Assembly: GCA_021399445.1 (NCBI GenBank)
Contig: JAJTUQ010000001.1
Coordinates: forward strand, 1-64,000
Direction: 5' to 3'
Length of the DNA: 64,000 nt
Source of the DNA: Xylogone sp. PMI_703
Lineage: Eukaryota > Ascomycota > Leotiomycetes
In this document: piece by piece, positions 22,178 through 33,424 of the stretch
Numbering within the stretch: position 1 is the first letter of the stretch
Layout: each line of letters opens with the position of its first letter
Notes under the pieces: model-generated
Told to the model about the DNA's origin: nothing
What the model saw: only the letters and a program-made list of their open reading frames with translations
Databases searched by the model: none
Position numbers and translations under genes: made by a program

Positions 22178-25100
22178 CTAGGGGTTCTCAGAAGCTTTGA
22201 ATCCTATACCCGGTATCTTGCTTCTTAGCGCCAAACTGCTGCAAACTACAGAGATACTACTACAAGCCATAGCCAAACTAGCCCAAACTGGATCCAATCT
22301 TACATGGCTGCCATTGCTCACAACTGGATATAGTACACCCGCTGCGACCGGTAGCGCAATAAGATTGTATACTAGTGCCCAGCCAAAGTTGAATTTGATT
22401 CTCCTGAAAACAGTTCTAGAAAGATCAACTAGATTGACCAAGGACGTAAGATTGCTAGAGACTAGCACAAATTCCGCAGATGAAATTGCAATGTCTGAGC
22501 CGGAGCCTATAGCAATTCCAAGATCTGCGGTTGTTAAGGCTGGGGAATCGTTGATGCCGTCTCCTACCATGGCAATTATAGCACGCTGGTTTGCGTGTTC
22601 TTTACCTCCAGCACACTTCTTCAAGGACTTCTGGAGATACTGAATCTTTTCTGCTTTTTGGCTTGGTAGCACTCCAGTAATAATATTCTCTTTATCAATG
22701 CCTACTTGTGCGCCTATTGCCGATGCAGTAAGATAGTTATCACCAGACAACATCCAGATTTGGATGTCGCGTTTGCGGAGAGCGGCGATGATACTAGGTG
22801 CTTCGGATCGGATAGGATCAGAGATCGAGAACATGGCTGCAAGGCGCCAAATTGGTTGGGACCCCCTGTCACTTTCCTCCTGAGTTGAGACCTTAGTGGT
22901 TACCGCTGCTAGAGCAACGGATTTTCCCTGTGACATCCAGATATGGAGTGTTGACGTAGCACCTGATGGAATTGAAACCGCGTTATCTAGGAGCAATTGT
23001 TCGTTACCAATTAGTAGCTTCACCTCTTCTTCAATAGGCGAGTTCAAAGAGAACGTGCCCACCATCCCCCTGCCTGCAATTTCGTCAATCTTTACCGCAG
23101 ATAACCCTTCGGCAGCTTTATCCTTGCAAAAAGACACAAGAGCCTTTGCAATTGTATGGCTACTGTTCAGCTCAACAGAGCTGACCATTCCAAGGATTCT
23201 CTTCTCGGAGTGAAGGGTGTGTTCAGATTGGATATTGTTACCGAACATTTCGACGTCCGTGACAATAGGCTCCCCGCCTAAAGTAAGTGTACCAGTCTTG
23301 TCAAACACAACACAATCAAGATTGCTTGCCTTCTCAAAGGCCTCTCCGCCAGATTTGACGAGGATACCGTGCTTGGCAGCTAGGCCTACGCCAACGAACA
23401 AAGCAGTAGGTGCAGCAAGAGCAAGGCCACAAGGACAAGCAACAACGAACACTGCGATAGCAAACTGTAAAGACCAAGCTACCCAACCACCGGTATCGTC
23501 ACCTCTATATTCCAATGGAAGGGTTCCCGAATAGCCCAAAGACAACCAGATGATCCATGTTGAAATAGCAACAACAGTGACAAAGGGGACGAAATAGCCA
23601 GTCAACGTGTCTGCAATGCGCTCCATTGGCGCCCGATGCGTCTGGCCTTCTCTGACCGCCTGAACAATTTGATCCAGCATTGAGGATCCAGCAACGCCCG
23701 TGATTCTAAGGGAGATGGGGGAGACTGAATTGATAGTTCCGGCAAATACTTCATCTCCGGCAGATTTCTTCACCAATTTTGCTTCGCCAGTGAGACTAGA
23801 CTCGTCAAACCTCGTCTCACCTTGTATAACAGTTCCATCACAAGGTGGAGACCCTCCCTGAACCACTTTCACAGTGTCTCCAAATTCAAGGAGATCCACT
23901 TTAATTTTCTGGATAGCCTCACCCTTTGTAGCTTCCTCCGCGATGGCTCCATCGGATGGTGTCTTCTTCGAAGGCGGTACGAGCAAAAGAGCTTCAGTGG
24001 GTCGTAACTTTCCTAGCATAGCGACCGCGTCACCGGTCCTAGACTTGCTAAACGATTCAATGAGACGACCAATGAGTAAGAACAGTGTCAAAAATACAAC
24101 AGAATCAAAGTAGAAGGCACTATTGTTTGAGTGCGTTGGTGGATGAACGGCGGCGGCAATCAGTTGTGCTACAGATGAAATGTAGGCAATAGAGGTTCCC
24201 AGCGACATCAGCATATTCATACTACCAAACCGGTAAAATCGTTGCAGAATCGGCGTTGTACTTCCCGGCCTCCAAAGAGCGCGTAATTCCTTTAAAGCCC
24301 GCAAATGAAAGACATCGGCACAGAGGAAGTAAACTGGTGTTGCCATAATGAAAAGAGCCCATTGTGAACGACTAACGCCTGCAACTAGAGGGCGATCAAG
24401 GAACTGCCGACTTGAGTTACTGGATGGAACTAGACTCATGTAAATAATGCCAATAATGAGAGTCGGGACCGCGATGATTGCCGTTCCGATCACTCGGATT
24501 ATGATCCTTTGTTGTTGCCTGGCATGGATTTTTTGAGACATCTCCTGAAGCGTTGGGGGATGATATACTGATGCTTCGATCGCTTCATCTACCGAAGATA
24601 CCTTAGACATAATGTCCCTAATGGTAAACTCAGGAGCATGAGGAGTGTAACTAAGCTTCATAATCGGGTTATGAAGTGTCGCCTCTCTCTCCACTGTGAC
24701 AGAATCTCCGAGCGACTCCAACGCAGCCAATATTCGAGAAGGACAGTGATCGCAGTACATTCCATCGACGAGGATCTCCACCACCCTTTTACGTTTTTGG
24801 CGCCCCGCTACTTCATGTTTCGACTGTCGAAGGCTGATAACGGAATCCAGAGTAGCATCGTAGCCGATATCTTCAATTGCTTCGACCACATCTGTCTTGT
24901 GCGCCTCACCAACAAAATCGACCGTGGCACTATTGGCGATGAGATTCACAGAGACATTCTTGATCCAGGGTTTCTTCTTCAGTTCTTCCGTAATAGTAAC
25001 AACACATGCCGCACAGGTCATTCCACCGACCGCAAGTGATGCTTTCCAAATATCCTCACTGTCATCAGTATCAACCACCACCAAGTTGCTGTCACTCTTG

Positions 25101-25657
25101 TGTGGCGAAGTGGCGTTCCTGGGCTGCTCCAAACTGGGTTTGGGATGTTTGCTCCCGGCAGGGTCTCGTAAGAGCTTGGAAAACGAATCATACGAAGATT
25201 TCTTCTCGCTCAACTCCTTACGGCATTGTTCGCAGTTCTCGAGATGCCTCTTCAGCTGCTTCCGTTTTGCCGAAGCAGCCGATTTACTTGCTGACCTCCA
25301 TCTGTTGAAAAGCTGGTCTAGATATCCGGTCTCCTCAGTTGCTAGCGCAGGTTCTCCATTACTCGGATCACGTTGATCACCATCCTCAGGCATGACATCA
25401 GCAACATAGAATCCCGCATCTTCGAGGACAGTTCTCATGCGACTGGAAGGGAGGGAAGTATTATGCTGCACAGTCACCCATGATGTGATAAGTGAAGGAG
25501 AAACCGATACCGGCTTCGGTTCCAGGGCATACAGCAACTCTTGGATATGGGACACGCAGCTTGGGCAGTGGATATTGGTGAGAAGAAACGAAGTTGTGAC
25601 AATCCGCGAATGGGATGAGTCCAGCTGAGACAGAGCAACACCAGCTTCTGAAGACAT
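22178..25657 (-). CDS. Copper-transporting P1B-type ATPase
   Basis: Intronless, 1159 residues. It pumps Cu(I) across a membrane using ATP, either into the secretory pathway (Ccc2-like) or out of the cell (CrpA-like). Three N-terminal heavy-metal-associated CxxC sites are visible: HCPSC (31-34), MTCAAC (215-218) and YCDHC (302-305). A further Cys pair CEQC lies at 142-145 in a basic linker. Core P-type motifs are complete: SLTGEA (about 621-626), the membrane metal site CPC (741-743), phosphorylation motif DKTGTLT (Asp786) and hinge MVGDGINDSPAL near residue 1060. The third site's YCDHC departs from the GMTCxxC consensus. A copper-resistance exporter is plausible given the extra Cys sites, but the subtype is not settled. 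Confidence 0.92.
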   Translation of the reverse strand: MSSEAGVALSQLDSSHSRIVTTSFLLTNIHCPSCVSHIQELLYALEPKPVSVSPSLITSWVTVQHNTSLPSSRMRTVLEDAGFYVADVMPEDGDQRDPSNGEPALATEETGYLDQLFNRWRSASKSAASAKRKQLKRHLENCEQCRKELSEKKSSYDSFSKLLRDPAGSKHPKPSLEQPRNATSPHKSDSNLVVVDTDDSEDIWKASLAVGGMTCAACVVTITEELKKKPWIKNVSVNLIANSATVDFVGEAHKTDVVEAIEDIGYDATLDSVISLRQSKHEVAGRQKRKRVVEILVDGMYCDHCPSRILAALESLGDSVTVEREATLHNPIMKLSYTPHAPEFTIRDIMSKVSSVDEAIEASVYHPPTLQEMSQKIHARQQQRIIIRVIGTAIIAVPTLIIGIIYMSLVPSSNSSRQFLDRPLVAGVSRSQWALFIMATPVYFLCADVFHLRALKELRALWRPGSTTPILQRFYRFGSMNMLMSLGTSIAYISSVAQLIAAAVHPPTHSNNSAFYFDSVVFLTLFLLIGRLIESFSKSRTGDAVAMLGKLRPTEALLLVPPSKKTPSDGAIAEEATKGEAIQKIKVDLLEFGDTVKVVQGGSPPCDGTVIQGETRFDESSLTGEAKLVKKSAGDEVFAGTINSVSPISLRITGVAGSSMLDQIVQAVREGQTHRAPMERIADTLTGYFVPFVTVVAISTWIIWLSLGYSGTLPLEYRGDDTGGWVAWSLQFAIAVFVVACPCGLALAAPTALFVGVGLAAKHGILVKSGGEAFEKASNLDCVVFDKTGTLTLGGEPIVTDVEMFGNNIQSEHTLHSEKRILGMVSSVELNSSHTIAKALVSFCKDKAAEGLSAVKIDEIAGRGMVGTFSLNSPIEEEVKLLIGNEQLLLDNAVSIPSGATSTLHIWMSQGKSVALAAVTTKVSTQEESDRGSQPIWRLAAMFSISDPIRSEAPSIIAALRKRDIQIWMLSGDNYLTASAIGAQVGIDKENIITGVLPSQKAEKIQYLQKSLKKCAGGKEHANQRAIIAMVGDGINDSPALTTADLGIAIGSGSDIAISSAEFVLVSSNLTSLVNLVDLSRTVFRRIKFNFGWALVYNLIALPVAAGVLYPVVSNGSHVRLDPVWASLAMACSSISVVCSSLALRSKIPGIGFKASENP

Positions 25658-27114
25658 ATTGACAGTATCGGAGTACAGACAAACGATTCTGAGAAGAGAG
25701 ATTCAAAGAGAGATTATGGAAGTATACTACCTACAAGTCACCGTAGGATATTAATACTCTGGTCATCAAAGCAATGACATTAGCCAAATCCGGATAAGTA
25801 CAGTATGAGGCCGGGTGAGCTAGGCTCGTCTCGGGTTAGTGTGGCAATTTAACGCGAAAAGATCGCAAAATGCGCACAAAGAACGCGAATACAGTACAGA
25901 CATGCATCCAATACAGTCAACTCCTCTCCAATCTCGCACAAATGGCTCAAACCCGCCATGCAGTGACATAAGGGTTGGAGTCGGTCAGGAGGCACGAGAA
26001 TCGGGTTACAAGACAATGTTGAGTAAGTCCGATCTGCTCGATACTACTGTATTGTAAGAGGAAGCGGTATCCGGTCATGTTGATGGGTTGCAGAGAGATT
26101 TGAGGCTACACGCGCACGGGAACAGGAAGAATACAGAGGATTGGGGGGAGCCGGTATCACATGACCAACAGCATACTGATGTCGGCGACTGCGGGTGGGT
26201 TTAGCTAATCTAGGATGTGACTTTAGCTCAAGCCTTCACCACCTTCCATAGTAGAATAGAGAAATAAGAGTACAAGTGAAGTACTGAAGAGGTACGACAC
26301 TCAAAGAGAATTCAAACAATAGTGAAATGAGAGGAATCTTACACGGAAATTCACTCTACCGTCGCTCCGATTCTTCGTGTTGAAAAAGTTATGGCAAATA
26401 GCAATGTAAAGTCATACACTGAATTGAATAACTAGCCAGGATGGAACTGCTGAAACCAATTGAACATTGGTCAAGTAGAACTATATATCTAAGCCTCTGG
26501 GGTACTCAATATTTCTAGTATTTGAAATTATACTCATAGGTATTCGGCTGTTGGCCTTTGGTTAAGTGCTCGGTAAATGACAAAACAACTCCAATCGATC
26601 CTTTCGACGCTTCGGATCCCGGTAAAATATAATCAAATGTTCTGAATAAAAGTTCTGTTCTCCTGAAGATTATCACATTTATTAGTGCATAGCGTCATAT
26701 TACCCTCGCCGTCGTGAGCACCATACCGCCGATATCTTGGGCAGATACGCCCAACGAATGCGGTGCTGCGGTAGCTGAATAGTAATCAAAACTCCGAAAT
26801 TGATATTCTTTCCCAAGCTTCATCGGTTATAGCGGAGGATAAGTATTCCGGCATCTCTCACCTGATTCGTCGTTCCAGATATATCATCTCTGCCTTGTTC
26901 TGTGTTTAGTAATCGTTGCTATTCGTGTTTGATACAAAGTACACACAGTCCAAACTTTTCTTTGTCTTTTGTCAACATGAATCTATTCTCTATAATAGAA
27001 GATTCATTTCGCTCGCTCTACCCGTGACAATTCTACTTTTGCAGCTTCTTATATTTGGACTTGTTGTAGCCCTACTCAATCGACCTGCTAGGGCAAAAAT
27101 TTCACAACACAACA
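25658..27114. other. Divergent intergenic region ATPase / MFS
   Basis: About 1.46 kb between two divergent starts. Frames at 25839-26057 and 26916-27134 lack family features; the latter overlaps the MFS start and probably belongs to the 5' leader. No repeat or RNA gene was recognised. Confidence 0.5.
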
Positions 27115-28778
27115 ATGAGTACCAAAGAAAATGACATTATCTCAGAAAACAACTCTGAGCCATCTGGGGAAAAGCCGGTAGGGGAGGGGAGGGCTGCTAG
27201 TTCCTCAGACGATACCGCCACAGAAGTAGAGGAAACTAGTGAAATTATAGGGTGGAATGGCCCAGACGATCCAGAAAATCCTCTAAATTGGCCGAAATAT
27301 CAGAGGGTAGGCCATGTCGTTATGGTTGCGGCCATGAGTTTTGTTTCGTAAGTTCGCAATTGCATCAAACCTAGGATGAACACAGTTAGTAATGAGAGCA
27401 GGCCACTTGAATCCTCGATATTCGCCCCGTCCGTTCCGCAGGTAATGAAGGAGTTTCATGCTACTAATACTCTGCTTGGCACTTTCTCAGTCTCAGTATT
27501 CGTCCTGGGATACGTTATTGGCCCATTTGTTGCCGCGCCATTATCAGAGCTCTATGGTCGACTATATGTATATCATGGCGGCAATATCCTCTTCGTTGTG
27601 TTCACGATCGCATGCGCTAAGGCGCCCAGCCTCCCCTCCTTAGTCGGATTTCGACTCCTAGCGGGTTGTGCAGGCGCTGTTCCAATCACTATAGGCGGTG
27701 GCACGGTGGTGGATGTTATTCATCCACAGAAACGAGGTGCAGCGATGGCTTTGTATATGCTTGGTATAATCCTAGGGCCTACTATTGGCCCAGTAGTGGC
27801 TGGTTTCATTACCCAGGCAAAAGGGTGGCGATGGATCTTCTGGATCTTGACCATTATTGTAAGCAAATTAGACTGTGTTGGCGTAGATTACTGCTAATGC
27901 CTCAACAGTCCGGAGCCATTACTGCTATAATGTTGGTATTCATGCGCGAAACTTATGCACCCAGAATACTAGAGCTCAAAGCTGCGCGGCTTCGAAAGGA
28001 AACTGGAAATAATTCCATAAGGTCACAGATGCATTCAGGTCTCTCTCCTAAAGACGTCTTCCTTCGTGCTATAGTTCGACCAGGCAAACTACTTATATTC
28101 TCACCGATCGTCCTACTACTTTCCATATACACCGGTATCGCTTACGGATATCTTTATCTCCTCTTTACAACATTTAGTTCCATATTTGAAGAGCAATATC
28201 ACTTTGGAAATGGCGTTGCCGGGTTGTCATATATTGGGCTAGGTCTAGGAGCAGTTGCCACAATATTCGCCCTTGCTATTGTGAGCGACAAGCTCATGAA
28301 CAAACGCCCGCAGGAGAAAAGAAAGGCTGAAGATCGTCTTCTTCCCATGATATATGGTGCCCCACTAATCCCGGTGGGACTGTTCTGGTTTGGGTGGAGT
28401 GCAAAGGCTGATACTCACTGGATTGTTCCCATTATTGGGTCATTTTTCATTACCGCAGGTATCATTTGCGTATTTGTAAGAAAAACGAGCTCTCATACGC
28501 CTGTAGCACTAGCTGATCTTCTTCAACAGGTCCCCGTCCAAACATATTTGGTGGATGCTTACACTATCTATGCTGCCTCTGCGTTAGCTTGTAATGCGGT
28601 CGTGCGTTCACTCTTTGGTGCCACCCTTCCACTTGCCGGCCAAAAAATGTTCAAGAACCTTGGATATGGATGGGGGGCCAGTCTTCTTGCATTTGTGGCA
28701 ATGGCAATGGCGCCTATTCCTTTAATATTCTATTACAAGGGAGAATACTTGAGAAAGAAGCTTGCTCGACCGCTGTAA
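27115..28778 (+). CDS. DHA1-family MFS multidrug/polyamine-type transporter
   Basis: Twelve-helix proton antiporter, 501 residues in four exons (27115-27347, 27402-27858, 27909-28475, 28530-28778). The hydrophilic N-terminus ends in the DHA1 signature GWNGPDDPENPLNWPKYQR. Splice 1 restores SFVSPLESSIFAPSVPQVMKEF. Motif-A-like APLSELYGRLYVYHGGN, motif C-like LGIILGPTIGPVVAGFI and the GWRWIFWIL segment follow. The last intron (54 bp) is in frame, and removing it gives IICVFVPVQTYLVDAYTIYAASALA, the conserved helix-11 region of fungal DHA1 proteins. It is apparently intact. It is the last gene before the AT-rich block; the exported substrate is unknown. Confidence 0.87.
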
Positions 28779-29512
28779 GAATACGTATCGAAAGTGATTA
28801 TTTCAAGTAAATGAGAGAAAACTGTTCACTAAGTGACAAAGATAAAGCGCGGAAAATTTTTGATATTCCTTGTATAGATTGTTGAACGATTGTTCAGTCT
28901 TATTTGCTTTCTCCTTCTCTTATGTTATTAGAACTCACTATCTCGGAATAGATAAACTTGGAGGCTATATCTACCTACTTACTAGAATGAGCTAGGTGAT
29001 TAACAATGAATTAGCATGGAATAATATAATGGCATTTCGGTGGTTATTACTTGATTGAAATGCTAATTATTTAATGGAAGTTTCTACAGTAAAAAGATGA
29101 GTATGAAAGCCCATGTGTTTCATAGGTTAGCTAGAATAGCCATGGAAGAAAGGCGTAAAATTCCAGGATAGGATGACAGGGAGCGGGAATAAGCTTACCT
29201 GCTAGAAGCTTGATCTGCATGAAACCGTGAGACGGAACAATGGTGATATTAGGTGATTAATAAACTAAGCACAAATGACCTAACCACAAGCAGGACCATA
29301 ACACACTTCTGATACCCCGCCTACAACCTTGCATATAGTGGAGCTGTTAAGCCTTGGTATTCTGACAAATGGAACTAGCGGGTGCCTCCGGACACTGGAG
29401 GTACCGTACCTGCGCTGTATGACGGAAGGACCTATGGATAGAGCCAAGACTACCTGATCAGAAAAGAACACTGTGTTTTTCTAAATTACTTTACTGTGGC
29501 AGCGGGTCCCAG
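28779..29512. other. Gene-free transition into AT-rich block
   Basis: No supportable gene; base composition falls towards the repeat block. A minus-strand frame at 29280-29471 has no recognisable features. Confidence 0.5.
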
Positions 29513-30114
29513 TTCAACGCGGGTTATAATCAGCTCAACGTGGGTAAGTGATGTGGCGTAATACGACATCATCGGGGGTAAAAATTTTCAAGTTCAGGAG
29601 AGGTTAAAGAATAATTAATCTAGTATACTAAATATATGCTGAAAATCTATAATGTATAAAGTATAAAAGTTTTTTAAGCTTTAAAGACTTTATATATTCT
29701 GTAGGTATTAACTCTGTATTATTATAATTCTGTTAATTCTATAAGTTTTACAAACTTTCAATATATACTCGTTCTATAAGCTTTATAGACTTTATAAACT
29801 TTATTCTATAGGCTCTGTAAGCTCTGTGTACGTTGAGCATATACTGAACATATGCTCAACGTACACAGAGCCTACAGCGATACAGAGCCTACAGCGATAC
29901 AGAGCCTACAGCGATACAGAGCCTACAGCGATACAGAGCTAGTATTTACAGAATGTATAAAGTTTTTAGAACTTATAAAATTTTTAGTATATATTTAACA
30001 TAGTAGATTAATTATTCGTTAATCTCTTCTGAACTTGAAATTTTTACCCTTGATGATATTATATTACATTAATTACTTACCTACGTTAAACTAATTATAA
30101 TCTGTGTTGAACTA
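29513..30114. mobile_element. Foldback/MITE-like DNA element with long terminal inverted repeats
   Basis: Long inverted repeats flank a roughly 600 bp element. The left arm (from 29513, reading AGTTCAAC) matches the reverse complement of the right arm ending near 30114. Similarity runs for well over 120 bp and fades inward to about 29720 and 29940. The left arm holds a sub-terminal repeat of a short motif (AGTTCAACGCGGGT then AGCTCAACGTGGGT), as expected for transposase binding sites. The right arm has A/T where the left has G/C at many positions, suggesting uneven RIP. No protein is encoded, so it would be non-autonomous. Confidence 0.7.
29821..29938. repeat. Perfect 22 bp hairpin followed by 17 bp tandem repeat
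   Basis: Inside the foldback element, 29821-29842 and 29850-29871 are perfect inverted repeats (22 bp arms, 7 bp loop ACTGAAC). They are followed by four copies of the 17-base unit CCTACAGCGATACAGAG ending at 29938. This core keeps a balanced base composition while its surroundings are eroded to AT. Confidence 0.85.
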
Positions 30115-30957
30115 GAACTCCTTATGTATTCTTCACTGTTCAAGTAACAAGAATATTTATAACTAGAATAGATAATCAAATAATAACTAATAAGTTTATA
30201 ACGGCTTATCCTGTGGTACGATGTCTTAGGTAGCCTGTGCTTGTAATATAGTATTTTACTTTTTTGTGACGTTCTTATCTTTGTAATAGTATATCTCAGT
30301 AGTACTACAAGTTACAAAGAAGCTTTTGTTGTCGTATTTATAAAGAATCAAGTGACTTATCGAACAGTATTAGTCATGTACATATATAACGCTAGGTCAT
30401 CAAGATATTTTGTTATAAAGCTGAAAAGACAACGTTTTAATATTTCTGAACTAAATATTTCAGTGACTTAGTGTTATACGCTGACGAGAATTATATATAT
30501 ACATAAATTTTGGAGTTAACTTTTTAATAATATTATTCATGAACTAATATAATGTTTAATCATCAATTTAGTTAACTACAAAGTTCAAGGTTCATAAAAT
30601 CTGAAAGTTATTAACTTCTTAGTATTTTGTCTTACTCTGAACTAATATTAAACCTTACTTTAGTTTAATTAGGTAAGAATATACTAATAATAATCTTATA
30701 TCTTAAGTTAAGTATTTTATGTATTATATAATAATAATTATAATAATATATTATAAGTTATAGTTATAACTTAACTAATAAACTTATTAAAATATACTTT
30801 AATGTTATAAATAAAGTAAAAGTTTCTGATTTTAATAATATAAACTTTTATTATATAGTATAATGATTTTATCTTAAATAAATAAATTAAATTTCTTAAA
30901 AAACTTAAAACAAAGATATATTAAGTTTTATTTTAAAAATCTATCTTTATAATTAAG
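30115..30957. other. AT-rich stretch without recognisable feature
   Basis: Strongly AT-rich sequence between the foldback element and a solo LTR. No frame, inverted repeat or LTR fragment could be identified. Confidence 0.5.
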
Positions 30958-31466
30958 TGTAATGTTCTTACGGGGTTTGGCTATTACTCAAATAATAAGC
31001 TTGAGAGGTCAAGGGAGCAAGTGAAATTTAGAATGTAGAACTTTACTATGAAATGTAGGTATGCTGTAAATCAATTGAGTTGAGCACGAGGCTCCTATCT
31101 ACTGTAAAACTATCTACTTATATAACGAGTAAATTGAAGTTGGGATCACTTCCTGAGGTTTGGATCCCTTGGATCCCCGGATCCTCAGGATCCTACAGGG
31201 GTCGTGATTCATCACGTGACCTAACCGCCTGGTAGGATCCCTCTGCCCAGAATCTAGTAACAGGATTCTGTCAGTAAAGTTCTACCAGCAATTTCTTACC
31301 AGCACCTTTCTTCTAATCAATTCTTGTCAGTGGACTATTACTAATCGCGACCACCGTTAGTAATGTTCTTATTACTGTCTCAAGTTTTACTGTTATAAAG
31401 TTTGTGCCAGCTTATGGAAGTATAATTCTACTAGTAGATTTCGGCTGTCAACCTTGGGTTATAACA
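30958..31466 (-). mobile_element. Solo LTR of gypsy family (short subfamily), TTAAG duplication
   Basis: A 509 bp sequence starting TGTAATG and ending TATAACA, flanked by perfect 5 bp direct repeats TTAAG (30953-30957 and 31467-31471). It shares its outer parts with the 3' LTR of the oldest gypsy copy (39824-40327), including a distinctive inner segment with CCCAGAATCTAGTAACA. No internal domain is attached, so it is a recombined solo LTR. It contains a GGATCC-rich patch around 31140-31200. Confidence 0.85.
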
Positions 31467-31822
31467 TTAAGTTTAAGAGAATAAAGTATAATAAGACAAA
31501 CTATACAATAAAATGATTAATATTTTATATTCTAAATAAAAAGAGAAAAGAATATTTAGATTTAATTCTTAATAAAACTTATATATTATCTTTCTTAATT
31601 TTTTTTAAAAAGAGAAAAACGAAAAACAGTATAACTCTTAATTCTATAATATAAATAATTATTATATTCTTTAAATTTAAAAAAAAAATTTCTTCTTCTT
31701 TTTTCTTTCTTTTTTTTTTTTAAAAAAATAAGTTTAGATATATTTATAATAATCTTGTATTCAGAGAATTAAGTATTTATAAATTATAAATTATTAATTA
31801 ATAAATTAACTAAAATATATTT
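31467..31822. other. AT-rich stretch with long A/T runs
   Basis: Between the solo LTR and a decayed LTR; contains A and T homopolymer tracts near 31600-31725. No feature recognised. Confidence 0.5.
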
Positions 31823-32428
31823 TTATATTATAATATAATAAAGAAATAAATGACTTGATTATATAATCTTTATAATCGTTGTTTTAGTTAAATAAATATA
31901 AATTAAAATAATTATCAAAGACTTAGTTATAGTATTATTAGTATTATCATATTATTAATGTTAACAAAAAGATAATACAAATTCAATATTAATATTATAA
32001 AAAAAGTTATACAAGTTAAGGAATAATATTATTAAAGATATAATATTAACTTTTTGGTTATATTAACTAAATAATATTATTATCGAAGAAATAATATTAC
32101 TTTTCCGTTTATGCTAACTATTTACTTATATATATATAAAGTTAGTATTAATAGTTAAGTGAATATCTAGATTAAATAAGTAAATCTTATAGATCTTATA
32201 GATCTTCAGGAGGATCGATAAGATTAATAAGACTTAAAGGAAATTCATTCTTTATATAAGTAAATAAATTTACAGTAAATAAGAACTTTATGTTTAATTT
32301 AATTGATTTATAGTATATCTGTATTTTATAATAATTATCTTAAGCCTTTGTGAAATTATTCTTTTGCTCTTTACTTTCATCTGTTATTTGAGTAATAGAT
32401 AACCCTAAATCCTAGTAAGAATATTATA
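31823..32428 (+). mobile_element. Decayed gypsy LTR, no target duplication visible
   Basis: About 606 bp aligning by eye with the plus-oriented LTR at 42481-43098, including a TTAGTTAAATAA... block, a TATTATCGAAGAAATAATATTAC block and the TGAGTAATAG terminal part. It is heavily mutated to A/T. The first 28 bp are poorly conserved and flanking direct repeats were not found, so the boundaries are approximate. Confidence 0.6.
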
Positions 32429-32556
32429 AAACCTTAAAAAAAGAACTTTTTAATTCTTATTAATTTTATTATTTATAAAAAGAAAAGTAAAAAAAAAAAG
32501 AGTTCTTACTCTTATTATATACTCTATAATCAAAGTGTATAATAAAGGGTAAGATA

Positions 32557-32637
32557 AGTCTTATCAGGAATCAAACCTGAATTACTTTACTCTAAGAGTC
32601 TAAGAGTAAAAGGTAATAATCATTATATTATAAGATT
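32557..32637 (-). pseudogene. tRNA-like relic (isotype undetermined)
   Basis: Reading leftwards from 32637, the 81 bases can fold as a tRNA. A T-arm has a perfect 5 bp stem TCAGG/CCTGA around a 7-base loop TTTGATT. The acceptor strands AATCTTA/TAAGACT pair at 6 of 7 positions; the one mismatch is what a G-to-A change would leave. The D-arm, TATAATGATTATTAC, resembles those of Gln/Glu/Asp tRNAs. The anticodon loop is enlarged by a duplicated CTCTTAGA, so no anticodon can be assigned. A RIP-damaged tRNA gene or a tRNA-derived SINE head are both possible. Confidence 0.35.
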
Positions 32638-33196
32638 AGGAATCTTATTCGTATAAACTTTTATTTTCGTATATAACCTTTTCTTTTCTGGTAGATCTAA
32701 CCTAACTTATCTATTTTTACTTTTTTATTAAATTAAATTTAAGTATTTAGATTTAAACTTTCTAAGATATTTAGATTAAGTTCGGTAAATATTTTTAAGG
32801 CTTTAATATTATCTATATTATTATAACTTATCTTAATATTTATAAATCGATAAAACTCTTTAATATCTTTTATTTTATTAATATTAACTTTTTGTAAACA
32901 TTTTAAATTTAACTTATTGTTTATTATTAAAAGTTGAGCTAGTAAACAAGATTTTAATATGATATCCTGGTATTTATACTTTATATTATGAATATCTTGG
33001 TTATGACAAAGCTTTAACAGTAGGTAACACTAAAAATAATAACTTTTTTCCTTAAAAAGTTAATGTTTACGAATATATTCTTTATGTTCTCTAAAGTTTA
33101 GAGAATTATAAGTAATTAAGAATTTACTAAAACAAAATATTCACGAATTTCACTTTTACGTTCGGTTATATGTTTTTAGCCTTAGTTAAATAATAT

Positions 33197-33424
33197 TGTT
33201 AAGATTATGATTGTTATACTTATATGGGAAGGGTTAGTTCACTAAGCACTACCATAATGTAGGGTTGAATAGGCTTATATTGGCTAATACATTGTATGCT
33301 TATACTTATATTCAGTATTTAAGGAGTTACACCCTTAAATACTCTCTTACCGGATTATTAGTCATTCCACTCCAATCGTATAACTACCAAGCACCAGTAT
33401 GCTCTGCTCCCATAATTCCTAACA
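33197..33424 (-). repeat. Copia 3' LTR
   Basis: 228 bp, TGTTAAG...CCTAACA as written on the plus strand; same length and content as the LTR at 38666-38893. The frame at 33265-33453 lies inside it and is not a gene. Confidence 0.9.

Noticed and set aside
26916..27134. 72-codon frame overlapping the MFS start
   Set aside because: Overlaps the well-supported MFS N-terminus in another frame; probably 5' leader sequence.
29871..29938. Tandem 17 bp units considered as a CRISPR-like array
   Set aside because: Units are directly adjacent without spacers and the genome is eukaryotic; it is a simple tandem repeat.
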